64,000 nucleotides of DNA from the NCBI GenBank assembly GCA_031271905.1, contig JAISUT010000023.1, forward strand, positions 1 through 64,000, in the 5' to 3' direction. The position numbers and the translations under genes were made by a program. The DNA comes from Acidobacteriota bacterium (lineage in GTDB: Bacteria; Acidobacteriota; UBA6911). Every line of letters starts with the position of its first letter. Positions within the stretch are counted from its first letter, which is position 1. The notes under the pieces were generated by a model. The model was not told the DNA's origin, did no database searches, and saw only the letters and a program-made list of their open reading frames with translations. This document shows positions 7,076-15,328 of the stretch, one piece after another.

Positions 7076-9694
7076 GTGAACGACATCGCTGAAAGAATAT
7101 TGGCAACCAGATCCCAGGTCTATTCCCGTCCGGCGACGCCGACGGAGGCGAAGGCCGCCGAAGAAGGCGGTTGCGGCGTCACGGGCTTCGCCTGCACCAT
7201 CCCCTTGGCGGGGCGCTTCATCTACGAGCCGTCGGTGCAGATGCAGAACCGCGGCAACGGCAAAGGGGGCGGCATCGCCGCCGTCGGCCTGACCCCGGAG
7301 CAGATGGGGGTGCCGCGCGAGGTGCTGGACGACGCCTACCTCTTGCAGATCGCCCTGCTCGACCCGTCGTGCCACGCCGAGCTCGAACGCAAGTTCGTAT
7401 TGCCCGACTTCGATGTCGTGACCTCCGTCCGGCAACCCCATGTGAAGGACTACCGCGACGTTCCGGGCTTGGAGGTCTGCCCCCCGGACGTGCATCGCTA
7501 CGTCGTGCGGGTGAAGCCCGACAAGCTGAAGAAGTTCGCCGAGGAGTCGGGGCTGGGCGGGCTCTCGCCGCGCGAGCTGGAAGACGAGTTCGTCTGGCGC
7601 AACTCCTACCGCCTGAACGACGAATACTACGCCTCGCTCGGCGAGAAGCGGGCCTTCGTACTCTCGCACGGGCGCGACCTGCTGGTCTTCAAGCTGGTCG
7701 GCTACGCCGAGCAGAACGTGGAGTATTACCAGCTCGAGGACTTCAAGGCCCACGCCTGGATCGCCCACCAGCGCTACCCCACCAAGGGGCGCGTCTGGCA
7801 TCCGGGCGGCGCGCACCCGTTCGTCGGCTTGAACGAGGCGCTGGTGCACAACGGCGACTTCGCCAACTACTATTCGGTCTGCGAGTACCTGAAGCAGCGC
7901 AACATCCGCCAGCAGTTTTTGACCGACACCGAGGTCTCGGCGCAGCTCTTCGACCTCTGGGACCGCGTCTACAAATATCCGCTGGAGTACATCATCGAGG
8001 CGCTGGCGCCTACGACCGAGCTGGACTTCGACCAGCTCCCGCCTGAGAAGCAGGCGGTCTACCGGCAGATACAGGCGACGCACATCCACGCCTCGCCCGA
8101 CGGGCCGTGGTTTTTCATCATCGCCCGCAGCCAGCCGGACAAGAAAAAGATACAGTTGCTCGGCATCACCGACACCGCCATGCTCCGCCCGCAGGTCTTC
8201 GCGCTGCAGGACAACGGCGACGTGCAGATCGGCCTGATCTGTTCCGAGAAGCAGGCCATCGACGCGACCCTGCGCAGCCTCGCCAAGGAGGACATGCGCT
8301 TCTGCCCCGTGGCCGACCGCTACTGGAACGCGCGCGGCGGCTCCAGCACCGACGGCGGCGCGTTCGTCTTCACGGTGGGCGAAAACGGCGACGGGAAGAA
8401 GAAGATGACCTGCACCGACAAGTTCGGCCGCGAGGTCAAGCTCAACATCGGCAGCGTGCGTTGCGACAACCTGTCGGAGGAAGACGAGAAGGCTGAAGCG
8501 CCGCAAGAGCTGAAGGACAAGGTGGACGGCTGGCTCCGGCAGGGCGCGCCCGCCGGGGTGGACGCGATCTTCCAACACGCACAGGGGCTCCCCGACTGGA
8601 AGGCGGGCGACCTGAAGCGGTTCTGCCGCCTGATCGTCGATGGCGCGACGGACGCGGCGACCATCGCGACGGCCGTCGAGGCGCTGACGCTGTTGCGCGA
8701 CCGCCGCTTCTATTACGGCGACAAGCGGCGCGCGACCGTCATCCGCGTGTTCAACATCATGCTGGCCAGGCTGTTCGACAAGGCGCCGCTCTTCGGCGGG
8801 CCGGCGTCGGGCTACTGGCGGCGTGTGAACCTGGCGACGCGCGACCTTCTGGCCGCGCCCGCGGCCGACGAAGAGGTGCTGGTCATCGACGCCGAGGGCT
8901 TCCCGCCCGAAGGGGACGGTTGCGACGCGGTGCTGATGTGCAAGGCGCACCAGCTCGGCTGGCGGCGCTTCATCGTCTACCGCCTGCGCGGGCAGCGCTT
9001 CCACGGCGCGGGGCTGGGCTTGGAGACGGGCGATGTGCGCATCGACCTGTACGGCTCCAACGGCGACTACACGGCCAGCGGCATGGACGGCTTGCAGCTT
9101 TACATCCACGGCAACGCGCAGGACCAGGTGGCGCAGATCGCCAAGAGCGGCAAGCTGGCGATTTACGGCGACGTGGGGCAGACGTTCATGTACGGCGCGA
9201 AGGGGGGCGACGTCTACGTCCTCGGCAACGCGGCGGGGCGGCCCCTGATCAACGCCGTGGGGCATCCGCGCGTGGTCATCAACGGCACCTGCCTCGACTT
9301 CCTGGCGGAGTCGTTCATGGCGGGCGACCCCTTGGCGGGCGGCGGCTTCGTGGTGCTGAACGGGATGGAGATGGACGGGCACGGGCGGCTGGTGACGCAG
9401 GCGACCCCCTATCCGGGGAGCAACCTTTTCTCGCTGGCTTCGGGCGGCGCGATCTACGTCCGCGACCCCAAGCGGCAGGTGACCGAGCGCCAGCTCAACG
9501 GCGGCGTGATCTCGCCGCTGACCGACAAGGACTGGCAGTTGATCCTCCCCTACTTGGAGGAGAACGAGCGGCTGTTCGGCATCAGGGTGCAAGACCTGCT
9601 GACGGTCGATGGCGCGGTCAAGGCACCGGGCGAGGTCTACCGCAAGGTGAGCGCCGTGACGCTCTCCGTCCTCGCCGGCAGCAAGAAGAAATAA
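7076..9694 (+). CDS. glutamate synthase glutamine-amidotransferase + GXGXG subunit
   Basis: An 872-residue fusion of two modules that are separate in many split glutamate synthases. The N-terminal class II amidotransferase has GGCGVTGF with the likely nucleophile Cys33, MQNRGNGKGGG, HQRYPTKG, VHNGDFANY and TDTEV, and would release ammonia from glutamine. The C-terminal part (about residue 640 on) is the GXGXG beta-helix typical of GltB, with IYGDVGQTFMYGAKGGDVYV. Cys33 is preceded by 32 residues, so an N-terminal propeptide must be removed if the usual N-terminal Cys mechanism applies. I use the GTG at 7076, which has AGAAGGA 8 nt upstream, rather than the TTG at 7055. Confidence 0.88.
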   Translation: MNDIAERILATRSQVYSRPATPTEAKAAEEGGCGVTGFACTIPLAGRFIYEPSVQMQNRGNGKGGGIAAVGLTPEQMGVPREVLDDAYLLQIALLDPSCHAELERKFVLPDFDVVTSVRQPHVKDYRDVPGLEVCPPDVHRYVVRVKPDKLKKFAEESGLGGLSPRELEDEFVWRNSYRLNDEYYASLGEKRAFVLSHGRDLLVFKLVGYAEQNVEYYQLEDFKAHAWIAHQRYPTKGRVWHPGGAHPFVGLNEALVHNGDFANYYSVCEYLKQRNIRQQFLTDTEVSAQLFDLWDRVYKYPLEYIIEALAPTTELDFDQLPPEKQAVYRQIQATHIHASPDGPWFFIIARSQPDKKKIQLLGITDTAMLRPQVFALQDNGDVQIGLICSEKQAIDATLRSLAKEDMRFCPVADRYWNARGGSSTDGGAFVFTVGENGDGKKKMTCTDKFGREVKLNIGSVRCDNLSEEDEKAEAPQELKDKVDGWLRQGAPAGVDAIFQHAQGLPDWKAGDLKRFCRLIVDGATDAATIATAVEALTLLRDRRFYYGDKRRATVIRVFNIMLARLFDKAPLFGGPASGYWRRVNLATRDLLAAPAADEEVLVIDAEGFPPEGDGCDAVLMCKAHQLGWRRFIVYRLRGQRFHGAGLGLETGDVRIDLYGSNGDYTASGMDGLQLYIHGNAQDQVAQIAKSGKLAIYGDVGQTFMYGAKGGDVYVLGNAAGRPLINAVGHPRVVINGTCLDFLAESFMAGDPLAGGGFVVLNGMEMDGHGRLVTQATPYPGSNLFSLASGGAIYVRDPKRQVTERQLNGGVISPLTDKDWQLILPYLEENERLFGIRVQDLLTVDGAVKAPGEVYRKVSAVTLSVLAGSKKK

Positions 9695-9770
9695 GGCGCG
9701 GCTCGACGTTTCGCGTGTTCCGTCCGTGTGTTCCGTGTTTTTCGCGGTTTGATTTTTATGGTTTGAAACT

Positions 9771-12700
9771 ATGTCCTCTGGTTCGGAAAAAGATGGCGGG
9801 AGCGCGGCGGCCTTGGTCTGCGGCGCGGGCGCGTCCGGGGTCGAAGCGGCGCTCGACCTTGCCGACAGCGGGCTGAAGGTCTATCTCACCGACCCCTCGG
9901 CGGCGATAGGCGGCGTCGCGTCCGGGCCGGGCGCGAAAGAAGAGGGTGCGGCGGCGCTGGCCGCGCTGGCCCCCAAGCTCGAAGAGTGCGCGAACCACCG
10001 GGGCGTCGAAATCCTCACCCTGACCAGGGCCGAGGCCGTCTCCGGCGGGCCGGGCGCTTTCAAGGTCAAGTTGCGGCGCAGCCCCCGCTACGTGGACGCC
10101 GCGAAATGCACCGCTTGCGGCGATTGCGGCGCGGCCTGTCCGGTGTCGCTCCGGACGGCGGGGGGCGAGCGGACGGGGCGCAAGGCGATCGCGCTCGAAC
10201 ACCCCGGCGCCATCCCGAACGTCTTCGGCATCGTGAAGTTCCCCGGACGCACGGCGTGTACGAACGACTGCCCCGCCGGAGTCAACGTGCAGGGGCTCCT
10301 CTCCCTGTTGCGCGCCGGCAAGGTCGCGGAGGCCTACGCGCTCCTGCGCCGCCGCCAGCCGCTTCCGGCTTCGAGCGGCCGCGTCTGCCGCCGCCGGTGC
10401 GAGGACAAGTGCCGCCGCATCGACATCGACGAGGAGGCGGTGGCCATCAGGAACTTGGAGCGTTTCGTCGCGGACGCCGCGCTGGCCGGAGCCGTGACGG
10501 TGCCACGGGACGCGGCGCCGCCTAGGCGGGGCAAGCGCGTGGCCGTCGTCGGCGGCGGCCCGGCGGGGCTGACAGCCGCGAACGACTTGGCGTTGCAAGG
10601 CGTCGATGTGACCGTCTTCGAGGCGCAGGAGCGACTGGGCGGGATGCTCCGCTACGGCATCCCCGCGTGGCGGCTCCCGAAAGAGGTCTTGGACAGGGAG
10701 GTGCAGTCCATCCTCGACCTCGGCGTCGCCGTCCGCACCCGCGCCCGCGTCTCCAAGCCCAAGGCGCTGCTGGAAGGCGTGGAGCTCGGCGGGGAGCGCC
10801 ACGAGCCGTTCGACGCGGTTTTCCTGGCGACCGGCGCGTGGACACCCAAGAAGCTGGACCTGCTCGGCGAGAGTTCCAACGGGGTCTGGCAAGCGCTCGA
10901 CTTCCTGCGCATGGTGAACGGCGGGGCGGCGCCCGCCGGTGCTGTCGGCAAGAGCGTGGTGGTGCTGGGCGGCGACGACTTGGCGCTGGACGCGGCGCGC
11001 GCGGCCCTGCGTCTGCCGGGGGTGCAGACGGTGCATCTGGCATGCCTGGAAAGCTGGACGGAGATGCCCGTCGACCAAGACGAGGTCGAGACGGCGTTCC
11101 AGGAGGGCGTCGTCATCCACAACGGGCTCGGGCCGACCGGGATCGAAAAAGAGGGCGACCGGGCGGTGGCGGTGCGCTTCCGCGCCTGCATCAGCGTCTA
11201 CGACGAGCATAGGAGCTTTGATCCGATCTACGACGACGCGATGGTTTCGCGCCTGGCGGCAGACACGGTCGTCGTCGCGGCGGGGCGCGTCGGCGACGCC
11301 GGCGCCTTCGACCTTGAGACCAAGCCCGGCGGGCGCGTCTTCGTCTACCCGGAAACGGCGGCGACTTCGCACAAGGGGATATTCGCCGGAGGGGACGCGG
11401 TGCTGGGCCCGGCCTCGATGGCGGAGGCGGTGGCGGGGGGGCATCGGGCGGCGCGGGAGATTTTCGCGTACTTGGACGGCGGCGACGCGGCGGCGCAAGT
11501 CGCGGACGAAGACGATGCGGCGTTCGCGGGGGTCGCGCCCAACCCCGACCCGGACGCCGAGCCGCTGGAGCGCGCGGAGATGCCCACCGTGAGCCGCGCG
11601 GGCCGCCTGAAGCCGGACATGTCGGAGATCAACCTGGGCTACGACAAGGGACAGGCGCTCTACGAGGCCGGGCGGTGCCTGGAATGCGGGCTGTGCAGCG
11701 GTTGCATGGAATGCGTCCACGTCTGCCCCGTCGGCGCGGTGCGCCACGACGAGCGGCCCGAGGACTTGGAAATCGAGGTCGGCGGCGTCATATCGACCGG
11801 GGCGGCCTCGGCGACGGAGCGGCTCTGCCTGTCCGCGCCGGGCGTCGTCGACGCGGAAGCCGCGCCGGACGAGGCGTTCGACGCCGAATTCGCGGCAGAC
11901 GGCCAGGGCGGCGGGGTCGCGGCCGTCTCCGGCGCCGTCGTCCGGGGCGGCGCGGCGGCGGCTGAGGTCTTGCGGCAACTCGCGGCGACGGGGCGTCCCG
12001 CGACGCCGGAAGGCGACGGGGCGAAGGCGGCGTTGGTGCTGGGCGGCGGCGTGGCGGGGATGACGGCGGCGCGGAACCTCGCCGACCAAGGCTTCCGAGT
12101 GCATTTGGTGGAAAAATCCGACCGGCTCGGCGGCATGCTGCGCGGGAGGAACGCGACCCTTGACATGGAGAACGTCCCGGAATACCTGCAAGCCTTGGAA
12201 AAGGCGGTGCGCACCCATCCCAACGTGCGGCTGCACCTCTCGGCCGAACTCAGACGGACGGTGGGACGGGCGGGCGATTTCTCCAGCATCGTCGCCGCGG
12301 GCGGGGCCGACGGGGGCGACGGCAAAGGGGTCGAGGTGCGCCATGCCGTGACGGTCGTCGCCACCGGCGGGCGGGAGCGCCAGACGGAGCAGTATCTCAT
12401 AGGACGGAACCCGGCGGTGGTGACGCAGAGCCGCCTGGGCGAGATGCTGGCCGACGGCAGCCTGACGACGGCGCTGGAGGAGAAGGTCAAGCCGACCATC
12501 GTGATGATGCAGTGCGTGGAGAGCCTGACCTCGCGCTATCCGTATTGCAGCCGCGTCTGTTGCGCCCAGGCGCTGGGCAACGCCTTGGAGGTCAAGAGCC
12601 TCCTGCCGCATTCCGAGATCGTGGTGCTGGGCGGGGAGCTGCTGGCGCACGGGGCGGAGGAGACGGCGTACCAGAAGGCGCTGGAACGGCGCGTCCGCTT

Positions 12701-13091
12701 CATCCGCTATTCCGGCACCGACCGCCCGGAGGTGGGCGAGGAGGGGCGAAAGCTGCTGGTGCGGGTGCATGACGCCGACATCGGACGGGGCCTGGTGATC
12801 TACCCCGACCTTTTGGTGCTTTCGACCGGCATCGCCCCGGCGCTGGACAACCCGGCGCTGGCGCGGACGCTGGGCGACCGGCTTTCGACCGACGGCTTTT
12901 TCATGGAGGCGCATCCGCGCCTGCGCCCGGTCGATTCGGGCAACGAGGGGGAGTTCGTCTGCGGTTGCGCGCGCGCCCCGCAGTTCATCCGGGAGGCGGT
13001 GGCCGACGCGCGGGCGGCGGCGGCGCGGGCGGCGGCGGCGTTGCGCAGGGCCGGGGGCGCGTCGAGCGCAAAAATGTCCCATTGCCCCTAA
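9771..13091 (+). CDS. HdrA-GltD fusion oxidoreductase
   Basis: A 1106-residue flavo-iron-sulfur fusion. Order: a Rossmann-like start (residues 12-50); 4Fe-4S motif Cys113-116-119-123; GltD-type N-terminal cluster (Cys163, 167, 206, 210, 214); GltD FAD site GGGPAG (261-266) and a second nucleotide-binding fold around 395-410; FAD closing motif GIFAGGDAV (537-544); six clustered Cys at 636-652; then an HdrA FAD site GGGVAG (758-763) and the HdrA signature QCVES...YCSRVCC (Cys914, 926, 930, 931). GltD feeds NAD(P)H electrons to glutamate synthase; HdrA is the flavin-bifurcating centre of heterodisulfide reductases. Fusion of the two implies direct coupling. HdrB/HdrC are not in the window. One uninterrupted frame, no sign of frameshift. 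Confidence 0.85.
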   Translation: MSSGSEKDGGSAAALVCGAGASGVEAALDLADSGLKVYLTDPSAAIGGVASGPGAKEEGAAALAALAPKLEECANHRGVEILTLTRAEAVSGGPGAFKVKLRRSPRYVDAAKCTACGDCGAACPVSLRTAGGERTGRKAIALEHPGAIPNVFGIVKFPGRTACTNDCPAGVNVQGLLSLLRAGKVAEAYALLRRRQPLPASSGRVCRRRCEDKCRRIDIDEEAVAIRNLERFVADAALAGAVTVPRDAAPPRRGKRVAVVGGGPAGLTAANDLALQGVDVTVFEAQERLGGMLRYGIPAWRLPKEVLDREVQSILDLGVAVRTRARVSKPKALLEGVELGGERHEPFDAVFLATGAWTPKKLDLLGESSNGVWQALDFLRMVNGGAAPAGAVGKSVVVLGGDDLALDAARAALRLPGVQTVHLACLESWTEMPVDQDEVETAFQEGVVIHNGLGPTGIEKEGDRAVAVRFRACISVYDEHRSFDPIYDDAMVSRLAADTVVVAAGRVGDAGAFDLETKPGGRVFVYPETAATSHKGIFAGGDAVLGPASMAEAVAGGHRAAREIFAYLDGGDAAAQVADEDDAAFAGVAPNPDPDAEPLERAEMPTVSRAGRLKPDMSEINLGYDKGQALYEAGRCLECGLCSGCMECVHVCPVGAVRHDERPEDLEIEVGGVISTGAASATERLCLSAPGVVDAEAAPDEAFDAEFAADGQGGGVAAVSGAVVRGGAAAAEVLRQLAATGRPATPEGDGAKAALVLGGGVAGMTAARNLADQGFRVHLVEKSDRLGGMLRGRNATLDMENVPEYLQALEKAVRTHPNVRLHLSAELRRTVGRAGDFSSIVAAGGADGGDGKGVEVRHAVTVVATGGRERQTEQYLIGRNPAVVTQSRLGEMLADGSLTTALEEKVKPTIVMMQCVESLTSRYPYCSRVCCAQALGNALEVKSLLPHSEIVVLGGELLAHGAEETAYQKALERRVRFIRYSGTDRPEVGEEGRKLLVRVHDADIGRGLVIYPDLLVLSTGIAPALDNPALARTLGDRLSTDGFFMEAHPRLRPVDSGNEGEFVCGCARAPQFIREAVADARAAAARAAAALRRAGGASSAKMSHCP

Positions 13092-13187
13092 GTTTAAGCG
13101 GAGGGGCGGTGCCGCCACGGCGGGCTTGATTTCACGGGATGAAAGGCTTTAACTTACTAAGAAAGCGCAGGAAGAAAGAGAAAGACT

Positions 13188-13856
13188 ATGATAGTAGCCT
13201 CACCTAAATCCGTAACGGAACTGAAAAACATCATCGCGGGCCACAAGAAGGTCTTGTTCGCGGGTTGCGGCACCTGTGTGACGGTGTGCCTGGCCGGCGG
13301 CGAGCGCGAAGTCAGCATCACGGCCTACGCCGTGCGCATGGCGTGCCGCTTGGACAAGAACCCGATCGAGATCTCGCAGGTCACCATCGAGCGCCAGTGC
13401 GACAACGAATTCCTGAAGGAGCTTGCCGAGCCGGCCTCGCAAGTGGACGCCATCCTCTCGTTCGGCTGTGGCGCGGGGGTGCAGGCCATCGCCGAGCGCT
13501 TCCCGAACCTGCCGGTCTACTCCGCGCTCAACACGCAGTTCCTGGGGGTGTTGGAGGGGCAGGCGACTTGGACGGAGAAGTGCATCGGGTGCGGCGACTG
13601 CGTGCTCGCGCATTTCGGCGGCATCTGCCCGGTGACCCGTTGCGCCAAGCGCCTCTTGAACGGCCCCTGCGGCGGCTCGCTCAAGGACCGGTGCGAGGTC
13701 GCGCCCGACAAGCCCTGCGCATGGCAGTTGATTTACGAGCGCCTGAAGGGCATCGGCCAGCTCGACCGCTTGGAAGAGGTCGTTCCCCCGAAGGACTGGA
13801 GCACCGCTTGGTACTCCGGCGCGCGCAAGATCGTCCGCAAGGAACACCAGGTGTAG
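13188..13856 (+). CDS. metV: MetV, methylene-THF reductase C-terminal-domain protein
   Basis: A 222-residue cysteine-rich protein of the MTHFR_C (MetV) family, the partner of MetF in acetogenic and related anaerobes. Motifs: FAGCGTCVTVC (Cys27, 30, 34), CDNEF, FGCGAGVQ, CIGCGDC, then CPVTRC, GPCGG and CEV/CAW towards the C-terminus, giving zinc and Fe-S ligands. Start ATG follows an AGGAAGAAAGAGA stretch. It is the last gene of the cluster, about 95 bp after the HdrA-GltD gene, and a strong hairpin follows its stop. Confidence 0.9.
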   Translation: MIVASPKSVTELKNIIAGHKKVLFAGCGTCVTVCLAGGEREVSITAYAVRMACRLDKNPIEISQVTIERQCDNEFLKELAEPASQVDAILSFGCGAGVQAIAERFPNLPVYSALNTQFLGVLEGQATWTEKCIGCGDCVLAHFGGICPVTRCAKRLLNGPCGGSLKDRCEVAPDKPCAWQLIYERLKGIGQLDRLEEVVPPKDWSTAWYSGARKIVRKEHQV

Positions 13857-13870
13857 CCCGGAAGCGAGCG

Positions 13871-13904
13871 GCGGCGCGACGCACCCCAAAGCGCGTCGCG
13901 CCGC
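13871..13904 (+). terminator. strong hairpin after metV
   Basis: A perfect 12-bp stem (GCGGCGCGACGC / GCGTCGCGCCGC) with a 10-nt loop, starting 14 bp after the metV stop. It is followed by AAAATC rather than a T run on this strand, so it may act as an mRNA 3'-end stabiliser or Rho-assisted end rather than a classic intrinsic terminator. Confidence 0.45.
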
Positions 13905-14075
13905 AAAATCAAAGGATGCTGAGGTTGCGGGGGTTTTCCGCGACCGCAAGAACAGGCTTCCCTCCCCTTTCCGCAATCCTGCATTTTTTCGACTGCTTCG
14001 CCCCTGCATGTGAAGTGTGCCTCATCGAGCCTCGCCACAAAATAGGGATGCCGGACGGGGCGACCTGTAAAAAGC

Positions 14076-14092
14076 TGTCGGAATTCTTTACA
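14076..14092 (+). promoter_or_regulatory. upstream activator site 1
   Basis: TGTCGGAATTCTTTACA. The same 17-mer with one change recurs exactly 99 bp downstream. A partial dyad (TGTAAA at 14066-14071 against TTTACA at 14087-14092) suggests protein binding. Position, about 200 bp upstream of a sigma-54 promoter, fits an enhancer for an NtrC-family activator. Confidence 0.5.
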
Positions 14093-14174
14093 CTTTCCCC
14101 CCGGAGCTTGGGGTGGCCTAACTGGTTATTTCGCAATCGAATGTTTGGTTTTTTTTGCAACTACCTACCAAATG

Positions 14175-14191
14175 TGTCGGAATCCTTTACA
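14175..14191 (+). promoter_or_regulatory. upstream activator site 2
   Basis: TGTCGGAATCCTTTACA, one mismatch from the site at 14076. It lies 87 bp before the -24 element of the sigma-54 promoter, a usual enhancer distance. Confidence 0.5.
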
Positions 14192-14278
14192 AAAAACCAA
14201 GGAAATCTTTGCTGAGGCCCCGGTCGCAATAACCGCAAACTATAGATGCCGTTGCCGTTGCTTGAATTGTCGGCGGTG

Positions 14279-14294
14279 TGGCACAAGGATTGCA
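14279..14294 (+). promoter_or_regulatory. sigma-54 (-24/-12) promoter of the PEP-CTERM gene
   Basis: TGGCACAAGGATTGCA matches the RpoN consensus TGGCAC-N5-TTGC exactly, with the invariant GG (14280-14281) and GC (14292-14293) separated by 10 bp. It would start transcription near 14305, giving a leader of roughly 28 nt to the ATG at 14333. Confidence 0.8.
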
Positions 14295-14332
14295 TTATAG
14301 AGGCCATAACCTTTGAAAGGGAGGGTTTAGCA

Positions 14333-15046
14333 ATGAGAAAGGTACAAGGATTGATTGTGCTGGCGATCATACTGATGGTCGCCGGCATCGTTCAGGCCGC
14401 TCCGATAGACGATGGCGCGGCACTGAATGCCAAACTCAACGAGCTTTTTGTCGGCGGCACCCACCATGTTGACACGGCTTCGCCTGATGCTGGTGGCAAC
14501 GCATGGGAGGTATCCTATAATGGGATGCAAACCACGCTGGCTTTTTATTCGTCGGGGTATGCAGGGGCGACATTCGGCATATACTCCGGCGGCGTTTCAC
14601 AGGTGATTTTTTCTGGCACCAGCCCGCTTCGCAGAGCCGTTGTTTGGACTTCGGGAGATGGTACGGCCAGCCTGATTGAGTACCAAGACAATGGCGACAT
14701 CGTCACAATTCAAACGGGCATCGCCATCGACATGACCAATTTCGGGTTCTACGTGGTTCTGGATAATGGTACCAGGCTTAATTCCATCGGCACCGACAAC
14801 ATGCTCGCATATCAGGGAGATAACGATGCCGGGGATCATTGGGCCGCCAACAACGGTCTTTTTGCGACTGCCGATTATCTGTTGACGTGGGACATGTCGG
14901 GTACCGGGTATTACAACGAATATATCGTGTCCGCCGAATCCATCGCCCCCGCATCCTCCACCGTGCCGGAGCCTTCCAGCGTGTTGTTGCTGGGCGGCGG
15001 CCTGCTCGGCTTGGGGATCGCCGGTTATCGCAAGATCCGCAAATAG
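14333..15046 (+). CDS. PEP-CTERM sorting-domain exported protein
   Basis: A 237-residue exported protein. Residues 1-22 are a signal peptide (MRKVQG, hydrophobic core, VQA cleavage). The C-terminus has the PEP-CTERM signal: VPEP, then a Leu/Gly-rich membrane span, then YRKIRK. Such proteins are cut and anchored by an exosortase and are usually linked to exopolysaccharide and biofilm. The middle is a beta-rich domain with no catalytic motif I recognise. Start ATG has AAAGGGAGG with 8-nt spacing. Base composition is less GC-rich than the neighbours. Expression is likely sigma-54 dependent. No exosortase gene is in the window. Confidence 0.88.
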   Translation: MRKVQGLIVLAIILMVAGIVQAAPIDDGAALNAKLNELFVGGTHHVDTASPDAGGNAWEVSYNGMQTTLAFYSSGYAGATFGIYSGGVSQVIFSGTSPLRRAVVWTSGDGTASLIEYQDNGDIVTIQTGIAIDMTNFGFYVVLDNGTRLNSIGTDNMLAYQGDNDAGDHWAANNGLFATADYLLTWDMSGTGYYNEYIVSAESIAPASSTVPEPSSVLLLGGGLLGLGIAGYRKIRK

Positions 15047-15172
15047 TGAGAAGTTGCGGCGACGTTGAACGCTGGTCGCTCCCGTTTGCACAGGCGGGGC
15101 GCGACCGGCGAAGCAAGGCAGCAAGCAGCAATAGGCAGTAATCGCATACCCAAATTTAGTGAAAACCCTGTT

Positions 15173-15212
15173 ATCGGCGGGCGTCACCCTTGGCGCCCGC
15201 CGATTTCATTTT
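15173..15212 (+). terminator. intrinsic terminator of the PEP-CTERM gene
   Basis: A perfect 11-bp stem (ATCGGCGGGCG at 15173-15183 with CGCCCGCCGAT at 15194-15204), 10-nt loop, followed by TTCATTTT. It closes the transcription unit about 130 bp after the stop. Confidence 0.8.
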
Positions 15213-15328
15213 GGGGTCGCGAAAACGGACTGCCACTGCCAAAGGCGGCGCGGCTCGAAGCTTTGGAAGTTGCCGCAAGAATAGTATGATAAGCCTGTCG
15301 GCGGCTCAGGACGTCGCGGCGGGGAACG

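Larger units (their letters stand above)
13905..14332. other. 428-bp regulatory region upstream of the PEP-CTERM gene
   Basis: Noticeably more AT-rich than the neighbours and without a credible coding sequence. It contains two 17-bp direct repeats and a sigma-54 promoter, annotated separately. Confidence 0.6.

Noticed and set aside
5456-9592. Very long minus-strand open frame (1378 codons) opposite the glutamate-synthase genes
   Set aside because: It mirrors the codon structure of clear plus-strand enzymes in GC-rich DNA, has low-complexity Arg/Ala/Val content and no family motif. The same applies to the long antisense frames at 2675-5398, 9756-13118 and 32593-35388.
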